From Christensenella sp. UBA1260 (lineage in GTDB: Bacteria; Bacillota; Clostridia; Christensenellales; CAG-917), in the NCBI GenBank assembly GCA_002308155.1, contig DBVQ01000001.1:1-6924 (forward strand): a stretch of DNA of 6,924 nt, in the 5' to 3' direction. The notes beneath the pieces are model-generated. The model did not search any database. It worked only from the letters and a program-made list of their open reading frames with translations, and was not told the DNA's origin. The stretch's first letter is position 1. Each line of letters starts with the position of its first letter. Shown here piece after piece: positions 1 through 5,795 of this stretch. Position numbers and translations under genes: made by a program.

Positions 1-896
1 CCGTGCTTTCTGGCAACCTTCTGCATAATCTCCATGGTAAGCTGGTTGTTATCTGTTGATACATTTGTTGTTGAAAAGATTGGTGCAAGTTCGTGCTGTG
101 CAGGCGCAACTTCGTTGTGTTTGGTTTTGGCAAGGATGCCAAGCTTCCAAAGTTCTTCGTCAAGCTCCTTCATATACGCCACAACTCTCGGCTTGATTGC
201 GCCAAAATAGTGGTCGTTGAGCTCTTGTCCCTTTGGAGGGCGTGCGCCGAACAACGTTCTGCCTGTGAAGAACAGGTCTTTGCGCTTTTCAAACACTGCG
301 GTGTCCACAAGGAAATATTCTTGCTCAGGACCGACAGATGCATTCAAACGCTCCGTCTTTCTGCCAAACAAGTGGAGAAGTCTAAGCCCCTGTTTGTTGA
401 GCACTTCCATAGAGCGGAGAAGTGGAGTTTTCTTATCGAGTGATTCGCCGTTGTAGGAGCAGAAGGCCGTCGGTATACAAAGTATACCGTCCTTGATGAA
501 CGCATAGGACGTCGGGTCCCACGCCGTGTAGCCTCTTGCTTCAAATGTCGCACGAAGTCCGCCGCTCGGGAAGGAGCTTGCGTCCGGCTCGCCCTTGATG
601 AGTTCTTTGCCGCTGAACTCCATAATGACGCCGCCACCCTTTGCAGGGGAGATGAACGAGTCATGCTTCTCGGCGGTTATTCCCGTCAAAGGTTGGAACC
701 AATGCGTGAAGTGTGTGACACCCTTGTCAATCGCCCACTCTTTCATAGCGTTTGCGATGACGTTTGCGGTGTCGAGGTCGAGAGGAAGGTCGTTTGATAT
801 GCAACGTTTCATCTCGCGATAGATTTCCTTTGGCAACCATTCCTGCATGGTTTTGTCGTCAAAGACCATGCTTCCATAGAGTTTTGAGATTATCAT
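1..896 (-). CDS. glnN: Type III glutamine synthetase, N-terminal part (cut by the left edge)
   Basis: This gene makes glutamine from glutamate, ammonia and ATP in the cytoplasm, the main entry of ammonium into organic nitrogen. Translating the minus strand from the ATG at 896 gives 298 open residues before the left edge. Type III enzymes are about 700 residues, so somewhat under half is present. Recognisable type III motifs, in order, are THWFQPLTGITAEKHDSF (61-78), KGEPDASSFPSGGLRATFEA (101-120), RGYTAWDPTSYAF (121-133), VGPEQEYFLVD (188-198) and NEVAPAQHELAPIF (261-274). By family analogy the glutamates in GPEQEYF and in NEVAPAQHE are metal or substrate ligands. The start is supported by GGAGG (complement of 902-906) five bases upstream and by a normal type III N-terminus. 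It is divergent from the purine operon, and its product feeds GuaA. No frameshift is seen. The symbol glnA is also used for such genes. Confidence 0.96.
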   Translation of the reverse strand, partial: MIISKLYGSMVFDDKTMQEWLPKEIYREMKRCISNDLPLDLDTANVIANAMKEWAIDKGVTHFTHWFQPLTGITAEKHDSFISPAKGGGVIMEFSGKELIKGEPDASSFPSGGLRATFEARGYTAWDPTSYAFIKDGILCIPTAFCSYNGESLDKKTPLLRSMEVLNKQGLRLLHLFGRKTERLNASVGPEQEYFLVDTAVFEKRKDLFFTGRTLFGARPPKGQELNDHYFGAIKPRVVAYMKELDEELWKLGILAKTKHNEVAPAQHELAPIFSTTNVSTDNNQLTMEIMQKVARKH

Positions 897-998
897 AACC
901 GCCTCCAAAAGCGAAGAAGTTTTTGCCGCCTACCAGTCTATGACAGAGCGCGTGTTTTTGCAAATCTTTTCGCCTGCACTGCATTTTTAATAATGCAC

Positions 999-1026
999 AT
1001 TATACGCTCCATTTTTCAGATGTCAA
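999..1026 (-). promoter_or_regulatory. Consensus sigma-A promoter for glnN
   Basis: On the minus strand TTGACA (complement of 1021-1026) is separated by 16 bp from TATAAT (complement of 999-1004). Both hexamers are perfect consensus. Predicted transcription start is near 992, giving a leader of about 95 nt before the ATG. The spacer is one base shorter than the usual 17, and there is no TGn extension. Confidence 0.8.
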
Positions 1027-1148
1027 TAGATTAAAAACAAAAAGTTTCAACAATTTTTTCAAAATGCAAAATCGGAATATTTATTCGCTCATTTTTTAAT
1101 AATATGCATAATATTGTATAAATATTTACAAAAAACTGAATTGAGCGG

Positions 1149-1183
1149 CGCAAAACGAAAAATTATACTTTTGCGTATTTTTT
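1149..1183 (+). promoter_or_regulatory. Inverted repeat followed by a T-tract (terminator-like or operator)
   Basis: CGCAAAA (1149-1155) and TTTTGCG (1169-1175) are a perfect 7-bp inverted repeat with a 13-base loop. TA and six or more T follow (1178-1183). In the rightward direction this looks like a weak intrinsic terminator. No rightward gene precedes it in the window, so it could instead block stray transcription towards purB or serve as a protein-binding dyad. The stem is AT-rich and the loop is large, so the terminator reading is uncertain. Confidence 0.4.
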
Positions 1184-1202
1184 GTGAAACATCGTGTTTC
1201 AC
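1184..1202. promoter_or_regulatory. Perfect 8-3-8 inverted repeat, candidate operator
   Basis: GTGAAACA (1184-1191), the three bases TCG, then TGTTTCAC (1195-1202) form a perfect dyad. It lies about 58 bp upstream of the purB -35 box and about 158 bp upstream of the glnN -35 box. The short gap and the lack of a following T-tract on either strand favour a binding site for a dimeric regulator over a terminator. It does not match the GlnR/TnrA, CodY or PurBox consensus. The regulator is unknown. Confidence 0.5.
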
Positions 1203-1242
1203 GCAGATTTTCAAAATGAGCAACCTCAAAAAATATCTCGCG

Positions 1243-1250
1243 CGTGCACG
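1243..1250. promoter_or_regulatory. 8-bp palindrome beside the purB -35 box
   Basis: CGTGCACG is a perfect palindrome ending 9 bp before the purB -35 hexamer. It sits in a short GC-rich island (CTCGCGCGTGCACGGG) within very AT-rich DNA. This position would suit an activator or repressor site, but an 8-bp palindrome can occur by chance. Confidence 0.25.
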
Positions 1251-1259
1251 GGATTTTTA

Positions 1260-1287
1260 TTGACAATAGCAAGTTATATGATATAAT
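1260..1287 (+). promoter_or_regulatory. Strong sigma-A promoter with extended -10 for the purB-purA-guaA operon
   Basis: TTGACA (1260-1265) and TATAAT (1282-1287) are both perfect, with a 16-bp spacer. TG at 1279-1280 gives an extended -10 (TGATATAAT). Predicted start is near 1294, leaving a leader of about 50 nt to the purB start. This is the only consensus promoter seen ahead of the three purine genes. Confidence 0.85.
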
Positions 1288-1336
1288 AATTACGTTATAG
1301 AGTATTTGGCAAAATATTTTGTAAAATCCTTATTAT

Positions 1337-1341
1337 GGGGG
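1337..1341 (+). promoter_or_regulatory. purB ribosome binding site that decides the start
   Basis: GGGGG lies five bases before the ATG at 1347 and can pair with the anti-Shine-Dalgarno CCUCC using one G-U pair. The in-frame ATG at 1335 overlaps this site and has only AT-rich sequence before it, so 1347 is preferred. Confidence 0.55.
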
Positions 1342-1346
1342 CCAAT

Positions 1347-2780
1347 ATGCAAGACAAATATATTTCTCCGTTTTCTGAAAGGTATTCCAGCGACAAAATG
1401 CAACATATTTTTTCGCAAGACTTCAAGTTTGGCACTTGGCGCAGGCTTTGGATTGCGCTTGCCGAAGCAGAAAAGGAGCTCGGCATTGATATCAAAGATG
1501 AGCAAATCGCTGAGATGAAGGCAAACGCAGACAACATTGACTACGATTTTGCACGCGAAAAAGAAAGGGAAGTACGCCACGACGTTATGGCGCACGTGCT
1601 TGCATATGGCAAAGTTTGCCCAAAGGCAAAACCAATCATTCATTTGGGAGCAACGAGTTGCTATGTCGGCGACAACACGGACGTCATCATCATGCGCGAG
1701 GCTTTGCGCCTTGTGAGATGCGAGCTTGTTTCGCTTATAGCGAAAGTCCGCGATTTTGCAAACAAGCATAAAGCACTTGCAACTCTTGGCTATACGCACT
1801 TCCAAGCCGCACAACCAACAACCGTTGGCAAGCGTGCAACACTTTGGCTCCAAGACCTTGTTATTGACCTTGAAACGCTTGACTTTGAGCTCTCTCGCTT
1901 GAGACTTTTGGGTTGCAAGGGCACGACGGGTACGGCGGCAAGTTTTCTTGAGCTCTTTGACGGCGACGGCGAAAAGGTCAAAGCGCTTGACAAGCTTATC
2001 GCAAGCAAGATGGGCTTTGACAAGACATTTGACGTGTCAGGTCAAACGTACACAAGAAAGATGGATGCAAATGTCATGCGAGTGCTTGCCGGCATCGCAG
2101 AGAGCGCAACCAAGTTTTCCAATGACATTCGTTTACTCTCACACATGAAAGAAGTTGAAGAGCCATTTGAGGATGGTCAAATCGGTTCGTCCGCAATGGC
2201 TTATAAGCGCAACCCAATGAGGAGCGAGCGCATTGCAAGTCTTGCAAGATACGTCATTGTTGACAGTCTCAATCCTGCAATCACAGCATCCGCACAATGG
2301 TTTGAAAGGACGCTCGATGACAGCGCCAATAAGCGTATATCAATGAGCGAGGCTTTCCTTGCTGTTGATGCAATACTGGCACTTTATACAAACATAATCG
2401 GTGGTTTAACTGTCTATCCTGAGATTATCAAGAGAAATCTTGAGAGAGAACTTCCGTTTATGGCAACCGAAAACATCCTCATGTATTGCGTCAAAACCAA
2501 GGGCGCAGACAGACAAGTTTTGCACGAGGCAATCCGTCGCCACTCTATTGAAGCGGCAAAGGTTGTCAAGGAGCAAGGCGGCGAAAACGACCTTCTTGAT
2601 CGCATCCTCAATGACAAACAATTTGGGCTTTCAAAAAAGGAGCTTGACAAGATTTTGGATGTCAAAGCATTTACGGGCAGAGCGGAAGAACAGGTTGATG
2701 AGTATCTTGCAAACGTCGTCAATCCGCTTCTTGCAAACAACAAAGATTATTTGATAAAGCCAGAAGATATCAAGTATTAA
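1347..2780 (+). CDS. purB: Adenylosuccinate lyase
   Basis: Cytoplasmic lyase of the fumarase/aspartase superfamily. It acts twice in purine synthesis: SAICAR to AICAR plus fumarate, and adenylosuccinate to AMP plus fumarate. The 477-residue product is full length and opens with MQDKYISPFSERYSSDKMQ, the usual N-terminus of this clade. Motifs seen are RHDVMAHV (77-84), HLGATSCYVGDNTD (99-112), GYTHFQAAQPTTVGKR (148-163), which holds the probable catalytic acid His151, and the superfamily loop GSSAMAYKRNP (280-290), which holds the catalytic serine. ASAQWFERTLDDSANKR and ELPFMATENI follow. It belongs to the animal-like ADSL subgroup rather than the shorter B. subtilis type. The start is ATG 1347, because GGGGG precedes it; ATG 1335 would add four residues. 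It is first in the operon, with purA 73 bp downstream. No key residue is missing. Confidence 0.96.
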   Translation: MQDKYISPFSERYSSDKMQHIFSQDFKFGTWRRLWIALAEAEKELGIDIKDEQIAEMKANADNIDYDFAREKEREVRHDVMAHVLAYGKVCPKAKPIIHLGATSCYVGDNTDVIIMREALRLVRCELVSLIAKVRDFANKHKALATLGYTHFQAAQPTTVGKRATLWLQDLVIDLETLDFELSRLRLLGCKGTTGTAASFLELFDGDGEKVKALDKLIASKMGFDKTFDVSGQTYTRKMDANVMRVLAGIAESATKFSNDIRLLSHMKEVEEPFEDGQIGSSAMAYKRNPMRSERIASLARYVIVDSLNPAITASAQWFERTLDDSANKRISMSEAFLAVDAILALYTNIIGGLTVYPEIIKRNLERELPFMATENILMYCVKTKGADRQVLHEAIRRHSIEAAKVVKEQGGENDLLDRILNDKQFGLSKKELDKILDVKAFTGRAEEQVDEYLANVVNPLLANNKDYLIKPEDIKY

Positions 2781-2785
2781 AATCC

Positions 2786-2842
2786 AAAACCGAAAATTAT
2801 ATTTTATTCTGCACAGAGTAGGTCGCCAAAATGTGCGGTTTT
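2786..2842. repeat. Imperfect palindrome with AAAACCG...CGGTTTT ends (short copy of the intergenic repeat)
   Basis: The purB-purA gap is almost filled by a 57-bp unit starting AAAACCG (2786-2792) and ending CGGTTTT (2836-2842). Its right arm, read on the minus strand (2842 to 2823), matches the left arm of the palindrome after guaA (5662-5681) at 18 of 20 positions, the only difference being AT against TA at two adjacent positions. The unit ends two bases before the purA Shine-Dalgarno site. It may be a shortened relative of the 124-bp element; that relationship is inferred from the arm match alone. Confidence 0.5.
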
Positions 2843-2843
2843 T
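2809..2843 (+). terminator. Terminator-like hairpin between purB and purA, possible attenuator
   Basis: CTGCACA (2809-2815) can pair with TGTGCGG (2832-2838) through six Watson-Crick pairs and one T-G pair, leaving a 16-base loop. TTTTT (2839-2843) follows at once, and then the purA Shine-Dalgarno site. AAAACCG (2786-2792) can pair instead with CGGTTTT (2836-2842), which would disrupt this hairpin, so two folds compete. Read-through must be substantial, since purA and guaA have no other clear promoter. The large loop makes a strong terminator unlikely. Confidence 0.35.
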
Positions 2844-2850
2844 AGGAGAG
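2844..2850 (+). promoter_or_regulatory. purA ribosome binding site
   Basis: AGGAGAG ends three bases before the ATG at 2854; the AGGAG core is five bases away. It decides the start against an in-frame GTG at 2833, which lies upstream of this site, inside the repeat, and would add seven non-conserved residues. Confidence 0.85.
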
Positions 2851-2853
2851 ATT

Positions 2854-4125
2854 ATGCTAACTTCAATTGTAGGAATCAACTGGGGCGATGAAGGCAAGGG
2901 CAGAATGGTTGACTTGCTTGCCGAATCGCAGGACGTCATCGTCCGCTATCAAGGCGGCAACAACGCAGGCCACACCGTCATCAACGACAAGGGCAAGTTT
3001 GTGCTCAACATTTTGCCGTCCGGCATTTTGCGCGAGGACAAGGTCAACGTCATCGGCAACGGTATGGTTGTCAACATTGAGCACCTCTCAGGTGAAATCG
3101 CAAAACTTCGTGAGGGTGGCATCAGCATTTCGCCTGCCAATCTCAAGATAAGCGACAAGGCTGTCGTGTGCTGTCCGTTTGACGTCATGCAGGACTGCCT
3201 TGAAGAGGACAGACTTGCGGACAGAAAATTCGGCTCAACCCGCCGCGGTATCGCGCCTATCTATGCGGACAAGTATATGAAGAAGGCAATCCGCATGGGC
3301 GACATCTTGCATCCGGAATATCTCCGCTCCCGCCTTGAGACTATTGTCGAGTGGAAAAACTTGACGATTGTCGGCTCGTATGGCGCAGAGCCTTATACAG
3401 TTGAAGGATTGCTTGATTGGTTCAAAAAGTTTGGCGAGCCGCTCAAGGACTATATCATTGACACTGGCTATTATCTCAACAAGGCGCTGGACGAAGGCAA
3501 GAACGTCATGCTTGAAGCACAACTCGGCGCACTTCGCGACATTGACTTTGGCATCTATCCATACACAACGTCTTCCAACACAATAACAGCTTACGGGCCT
3601 GTGGGCGCAGGCATCCCGAACCGCAAGGTTGAAAACGCCATAGGCGTTATGAAGGCATATTCGACTTGCGTCGGCGAAGGACCGTTCACAGCAGAGATGT
3701 TTGGCGTTGAGGCAGAGACACTCCGCAAGGCTGGTGGCGAATACGGCGCGGCAACGGGCAGACCGAGACGCGTGGGCGGATTTGACATCGTGGCTTCAAG
3801 ATATGGCTGCATGGTGCAAGCAACGGACGAGATTGCGCTCACCAAGCTTGACATCCTTGACTTTATGGAGGAAATCCCTGTATGCGTAGCATACGAAGTG
3901 AACGGCAAGCGCGTGGACGAGTTCCCAAGCGGCGAAGCACTCAATATTGCAAAGCCTATCATCGAGTACGTCCCGGGCTGGAACTGCTCCACTGCAAATT
4001 GCAGAAAATATTCTGACCTTCCAAAGAACGCGAGAGCCTACATTGAATACATTGAGAAGGCTGTCGGTTGCTACATCAAATACATTTCAGTCGGCGCAGA
4101 GCGCGACGCTATCATTATCAAATAA
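2854..4125 (+). CDS. purA: Adenylosuccinate synthetase
   Basis: This gene catalyses the first committed step from IMP to AMP: IMP, aspartate and GTP give adenylosuccinate, GDP and phosphate. The product acts in the cytoplasm, usually as a dimer. The 423-residue protein is of normal length. It has the P-loop-like WGDEGKG (10-16) with catalytic Asp12, GGNNAGHT (34-41) with catalytic His40, GSTRRGIAP (127-135) for IMP contact, EAQLGALRDIDFGIYPYTTS (221-240), ATGRPRRVGGFD (300-311) and the GTP-binding TKLDILD (330-336). Several motifs differ from the E. coli form (GTTxxGIGP, EGAQG, HGTYPFVTSSN). As I recall, relatives in Clostridia vary in the same direction, so this looks like a clade feature, not decay. 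The start is ATG 2854, because AGGAG precedes it. The stop is eight bases before guaA, so the two are co-transcribed and probably translationally coupled. Confidence 0.96.
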   Translation: MLTSIVGINWGDEGKGRMVDLLAESQDVIVRYQGGNNAGHTVINDKGKFVLNILPSGILREDKVNVIGNGMVVNIEHLSGEIAKLREGGISISPANLKISDKAVVCCPFDVMQDCLEEDRLADRKFGSTRRGIAPIYADKYMKKAIRMGDILHPEYLRSRLETIVEWKNLTIVGSYGAEPYTVEGLLDWFKKFGEPLKDYIIDTGYYLNKALDEGKNVMLEAQLGALRDIDFGIYPYTTSSNTITAYGPVGAGIPNRKVENAIGVMKAYSTCVGEGPFTAEMFGVEAETLRKAGGEYGAATGRPRRVGGFDIVASRYGCMVQATDEIALTKLDILDFMEEIPVCVAYEVNGKRVDEFPSGEALNIAKPIIEYVPGWNCSTANCRKYSDLPKNARAYIEYIEKAVGCYIKYISVGAERDAIIIK

Positions 4126-4127
4126 GG
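4124..4127 (+). promoter_or_regulatory. Weak guaA ribosome binding site overlapping the purA stop
   Basis: AAGG overlaps the last two bases of the purA TAA and is six bases before the guaA ATG. The weak site together with the 8-bp gap suggests that guaA translation depends partly on ribosomes finishing purA. Confidence 0.5.
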
Positions 4128-4133
4128 CGAACT

Positions 4134-5663
4134 ATGATTAAACCAAATCAAACCGTCGTAGTCCTTGACTTTGGCGGACAGTACAAAGAACTTATTGCAA
4201 GAAGGTTGAGAGAGTGCAAAGTCCACTCTCAAATCCTTGCGGGCAGCACGCCGATTGAGAAGCTCAAAGAGATTGCTCCAATCGGCATCATTTTGACGGG
4301 CGGACCGCACAGTGTTTACGAGGAGAGTTCTCCGCACACAACGCCCGAGCTCTTTGAGCTCGGAATCCCTGTGCTCGGCATCTGCTACGGCATGCAACTC
4401 ATGGCATACACTCTCGGCGGAGAGGTCAAATCCTGCAAGGTGAGCGAGTATGGCACGATTGCCACGACTCTTGACGAGGACAGCCCTCTCTTCGAGGGGC
4501 TGGACAGAGCCACGGTGTCGCTTATGAGCCACACGGACTATGTCGCAAAGATGCCAAAGGGCTTCAAGGCGCTCGCGCACACAGGCGATTGTCCTGTTGC
4601 CGCCATGGAGAATGCGGAGCGCAAACTTTACGCCGTGCAATTCCACCCCGAAGTTGAGAGAACAGTGAAGGGCACAAAGTTGTTGAACAACTTTTTATAC
4701 AACGTTTGTGGTGCAAAAGGAGATTACAACATGGACGATTTTATCAAAAACGAAATTGAACGCATACGCGAGCAGGTTGGCGACCATCAAGTCGTGCTCG
4801 GGCTCAGTGGCGGCGTGGACAGCTCTGTCTGCGCGGCAATCCTTGAAAAAGCAATCCCGAACCAACTCACTTGCATCTTTGTTGACACCGGTCTTATGAG
4901 AAAGAACGAGGGCGACGAAGTCGAGGCCGCATTTGCAGGCAAAAATCTGAACTTCGTTCGCGTCAACGCCGAAGCGCGCTTCCTTGCAAAACTTGCAGGC
5001 GTCACAGAACCTGAGCGCAAGCGCAAAATCATTGGCGAGGAGTTCGTGCGCGTGTTTGAAGAGGAGAGCAGCAAGTTTGCAGGCTCATTCCTTGCACAGG
5101 GCACAATCTATCCGGACGTCGTGGAGAGCGGTCTCACAACGGGTGCGGTCATCAAATCCCATCACAACGTAGGCGGACTCCCAAAGGAAACCAAGTTTAT
5201 CGGGCTTGTTGAGCCACTCCGTTCACTCTTCAAAGACGAAGTGCGTGAACTCGGAAGAAAACTCGGCCTTGATCCAAAACTCGTCAACCGTCAACCGTTC
5301 CCGGGGCCGGGTCTTGCAGTCCGTTGCATCGGTGCACTCACAAAGGAGCGTCTTGACATTCTCCGTGATGCGGATGCAATCTACAGAGAAGAGCTTGAAA
5401 AGGCAGATTTGCACTATAGCCAATACTTTGCAATACTTACAGATATGCGCACAGTCGGCGTCATGGGCGACGGAAGAACGTATAACTACGTTCTTGGCCT
5501 TCGTGCCGTCAAGACCAGCGATTTTATGACAGCAGAATACGCACACATCCCATACGACGTGCTTGACAGAGTTTCGTCCCGCATCGTCAATGAGGTCAAA
5601 GGTGTTTCACGTGTGGTTTATGACATTACGGGCAAGCCACCTGCGACAATAGAGTGGGAATAA
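4134..5663 (+). CDS. guaA: GMP synthase (glutamine-hydrolysing)
   Basis: This gene converts XMP to GMP using ATP and glutamine, in the cytoplasm. The 509-residue product carries both halves of the bacterial enzyme. The class I glutamine amidotransferase domain (about 7-190) has TGGPHSVYE (55-63), GICYGMQLM with nucleophile Cys84 (82-90), and HPEVE giving His171 and Glu173 of the triad. The ATP pyrophosphatase domain starts near 200, with the PP-loop SGGVDSS (225-231), IYPDVVESG (325-333) and KSHHNVGGLP (341-350). The C-terminal dimerisation domain has RQPFPGPGLAVR (386-397) and ends in KPPATIEWE, the standard C-terminus. The start is ATG 4134: an upstream in-frame ATG at 4068 lies inside purA and would add 22 unrelated residues. 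It uses the glutamine that the divergent glutamine synthetase makes. It is last in the operon, and its stop codon touches a palindromic repeat. Confidence 0.97.
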   Translation: MIKPNQTVVVLDFGGQYKELIARRLRECKVHSQILAGSTPIEKLKEIAPIGIILTGGPHSVYEESSPHTTPELFELGIPVLGICYGMQLMAYTLGGEVKSCKVSEYGTIATTLDEDSPLFEGLDRATVSLMSHTDYVAKMPKGFKALAHTGDCPVAAMENAERKLYAVQFHPEVERTVKGTKLLNNFLYNVCGAKGDYNMDDFIKNEIERIREQVGDHQVVLGLSGGVDSSVCAAILEKAIPNQLTCIFVDTGLMRKNEGDEVEAAFAGKNLNFVRVNAEARFLAKLAGVTEPERKRKIIGEEFVRVFEEESSKFAGSFLAQGTIYPDVVESGLTTGAVIKSHHNVGGLPKETKFIGLVEPLRSLFKDEVRELGRKLGLDPKLVNRQPFPGPGLAVRCIGALTKERLDILRDADAIYREELEKADLHYSQYFAILTDMRTVGVMGDGRTYNYVLGLRAVKTSDFMTAEYAHIPYDVLDRVSSRIVNEVKGVSRVVYDITGKPPATIEWE

Positions 5664-5785
5664 AACCGCACTATTTGGCGAACAACTGCGTCAGGTTTGC
5701 GTGCACTCAGCGTCATGTACGCTCGTGTACATTAGGCGCTTCGTGTGCGCACCTTCCTTGTTCTTCATCCAAACATCGCAGTTTT
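5662..5785. repeat. 124-bp imperfect palindrome (ERIC-like intergenic repeat), possible operon terminator
   Basis: The unit runs from AAAAC (5662-5666), inside the guaA stop codon, to GTTTT (5781-5785). Arms pair step by step: TTTGG 5674-5678 with CCAAA 5769-5773; AACAA 5681-5685 with TTGTT 5758-5762; AGG 5693-5695 with CCT 5752-5754; TGC 5698-5700 with GCA 5749-5751; GTGCAC 5701-5706 with GTGTGC 5743-5748 (two G-T pairs); AGCG 5709-5712 with CGCT 5737-5740. The perfect apex is ATGTAC 5715-5720 with GTACAT 5727-5732 around a 6-base loop. It has no coding content. As RNA it would be one long, bulged hairpin ending in four U, so it may protect or terminate the purine mRNA. Its size and form recall ERIC elements, but the sequence differs. 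Confidence 0.7.
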
Positions 5786-5795
5786 GAGTAAAACT
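5780..5795. repeat. Small inverted repeat at the junction of two palindromes
   Basis: AGTTTT (5780-5785), GAGT, AAAACT (5790-5795) form a perfect 6-4-6 hairpin from the right end of the 124-bp element and the left end of the next one. No T-tract follows it, so it is more likely a by-product of two repeats lying head to tail than a terminator of its own. Confidence 0.45.

Larger units (their letters stand above)
897..1346. other. Divergent glnN/purB control region (450 bp without a gene)
   Basis: This AT-rich stretch contains no credible coding sequence. It holds the glnN leader (897 to about 992), the leftward glnN promoter, 233 bp between the two -35 boxes, and the rightward purB promoter. 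The region between the promoters carries two inverted repeats and an 8-bp palindrome, listed separately. A further short dyad, TGCATT/AATGCA at 980-985 and 992-997, straddles the predicted glnN transcription start. The glnN leader is about 95 nt and does not match a glutamine riboswitch that I recognise. The purB leader is only about 50 nt, too short for a purine riboswitch. Confidence 0.75.

Noticed and set aside
93..443. Plus-strand open frames within the first 900 bases
   Set aside because: The minus strand reads a continuous type III glutamine synthetase across this whole stretch, so these are shadows.
1..896. Truncated pseudogene of glutamine synthetase
   Set aside because: The frame is open up to the first base of the window with all expected motifs; the truncation is only the window edge.
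897..992. Glutamine riboswitch in the glnN leader
   Set aside because: The leader has a few short stems but none of the conserved glnA RNA-type sequence blocks I can recall.
1184..1202. Intrinsic terminator at the 8-3-8 dyad
   Set aside because: Neither strand has a T-tract after the stem; the T-run lies on the 5' side, so an operator reading fits better.
1288..1346. Purine or PreQ1-type riboswitch ahead of purB
   Set aside because: The predicted leader is only about 50 nt and AT-rich, with no three-way junction and no downstream terminator.
1290..1853. A 187-codon minus-strand open frame inside purB
   Set aside because: It would run through the purB start and promoter region, with no motif and no plausible context.
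4071..4646. A 191-codon minus-strand open frame spanning the purA end and guaA start
   Set aside because: It overlaps two strongly supported genes in antisense and its translation resembles no protein family.
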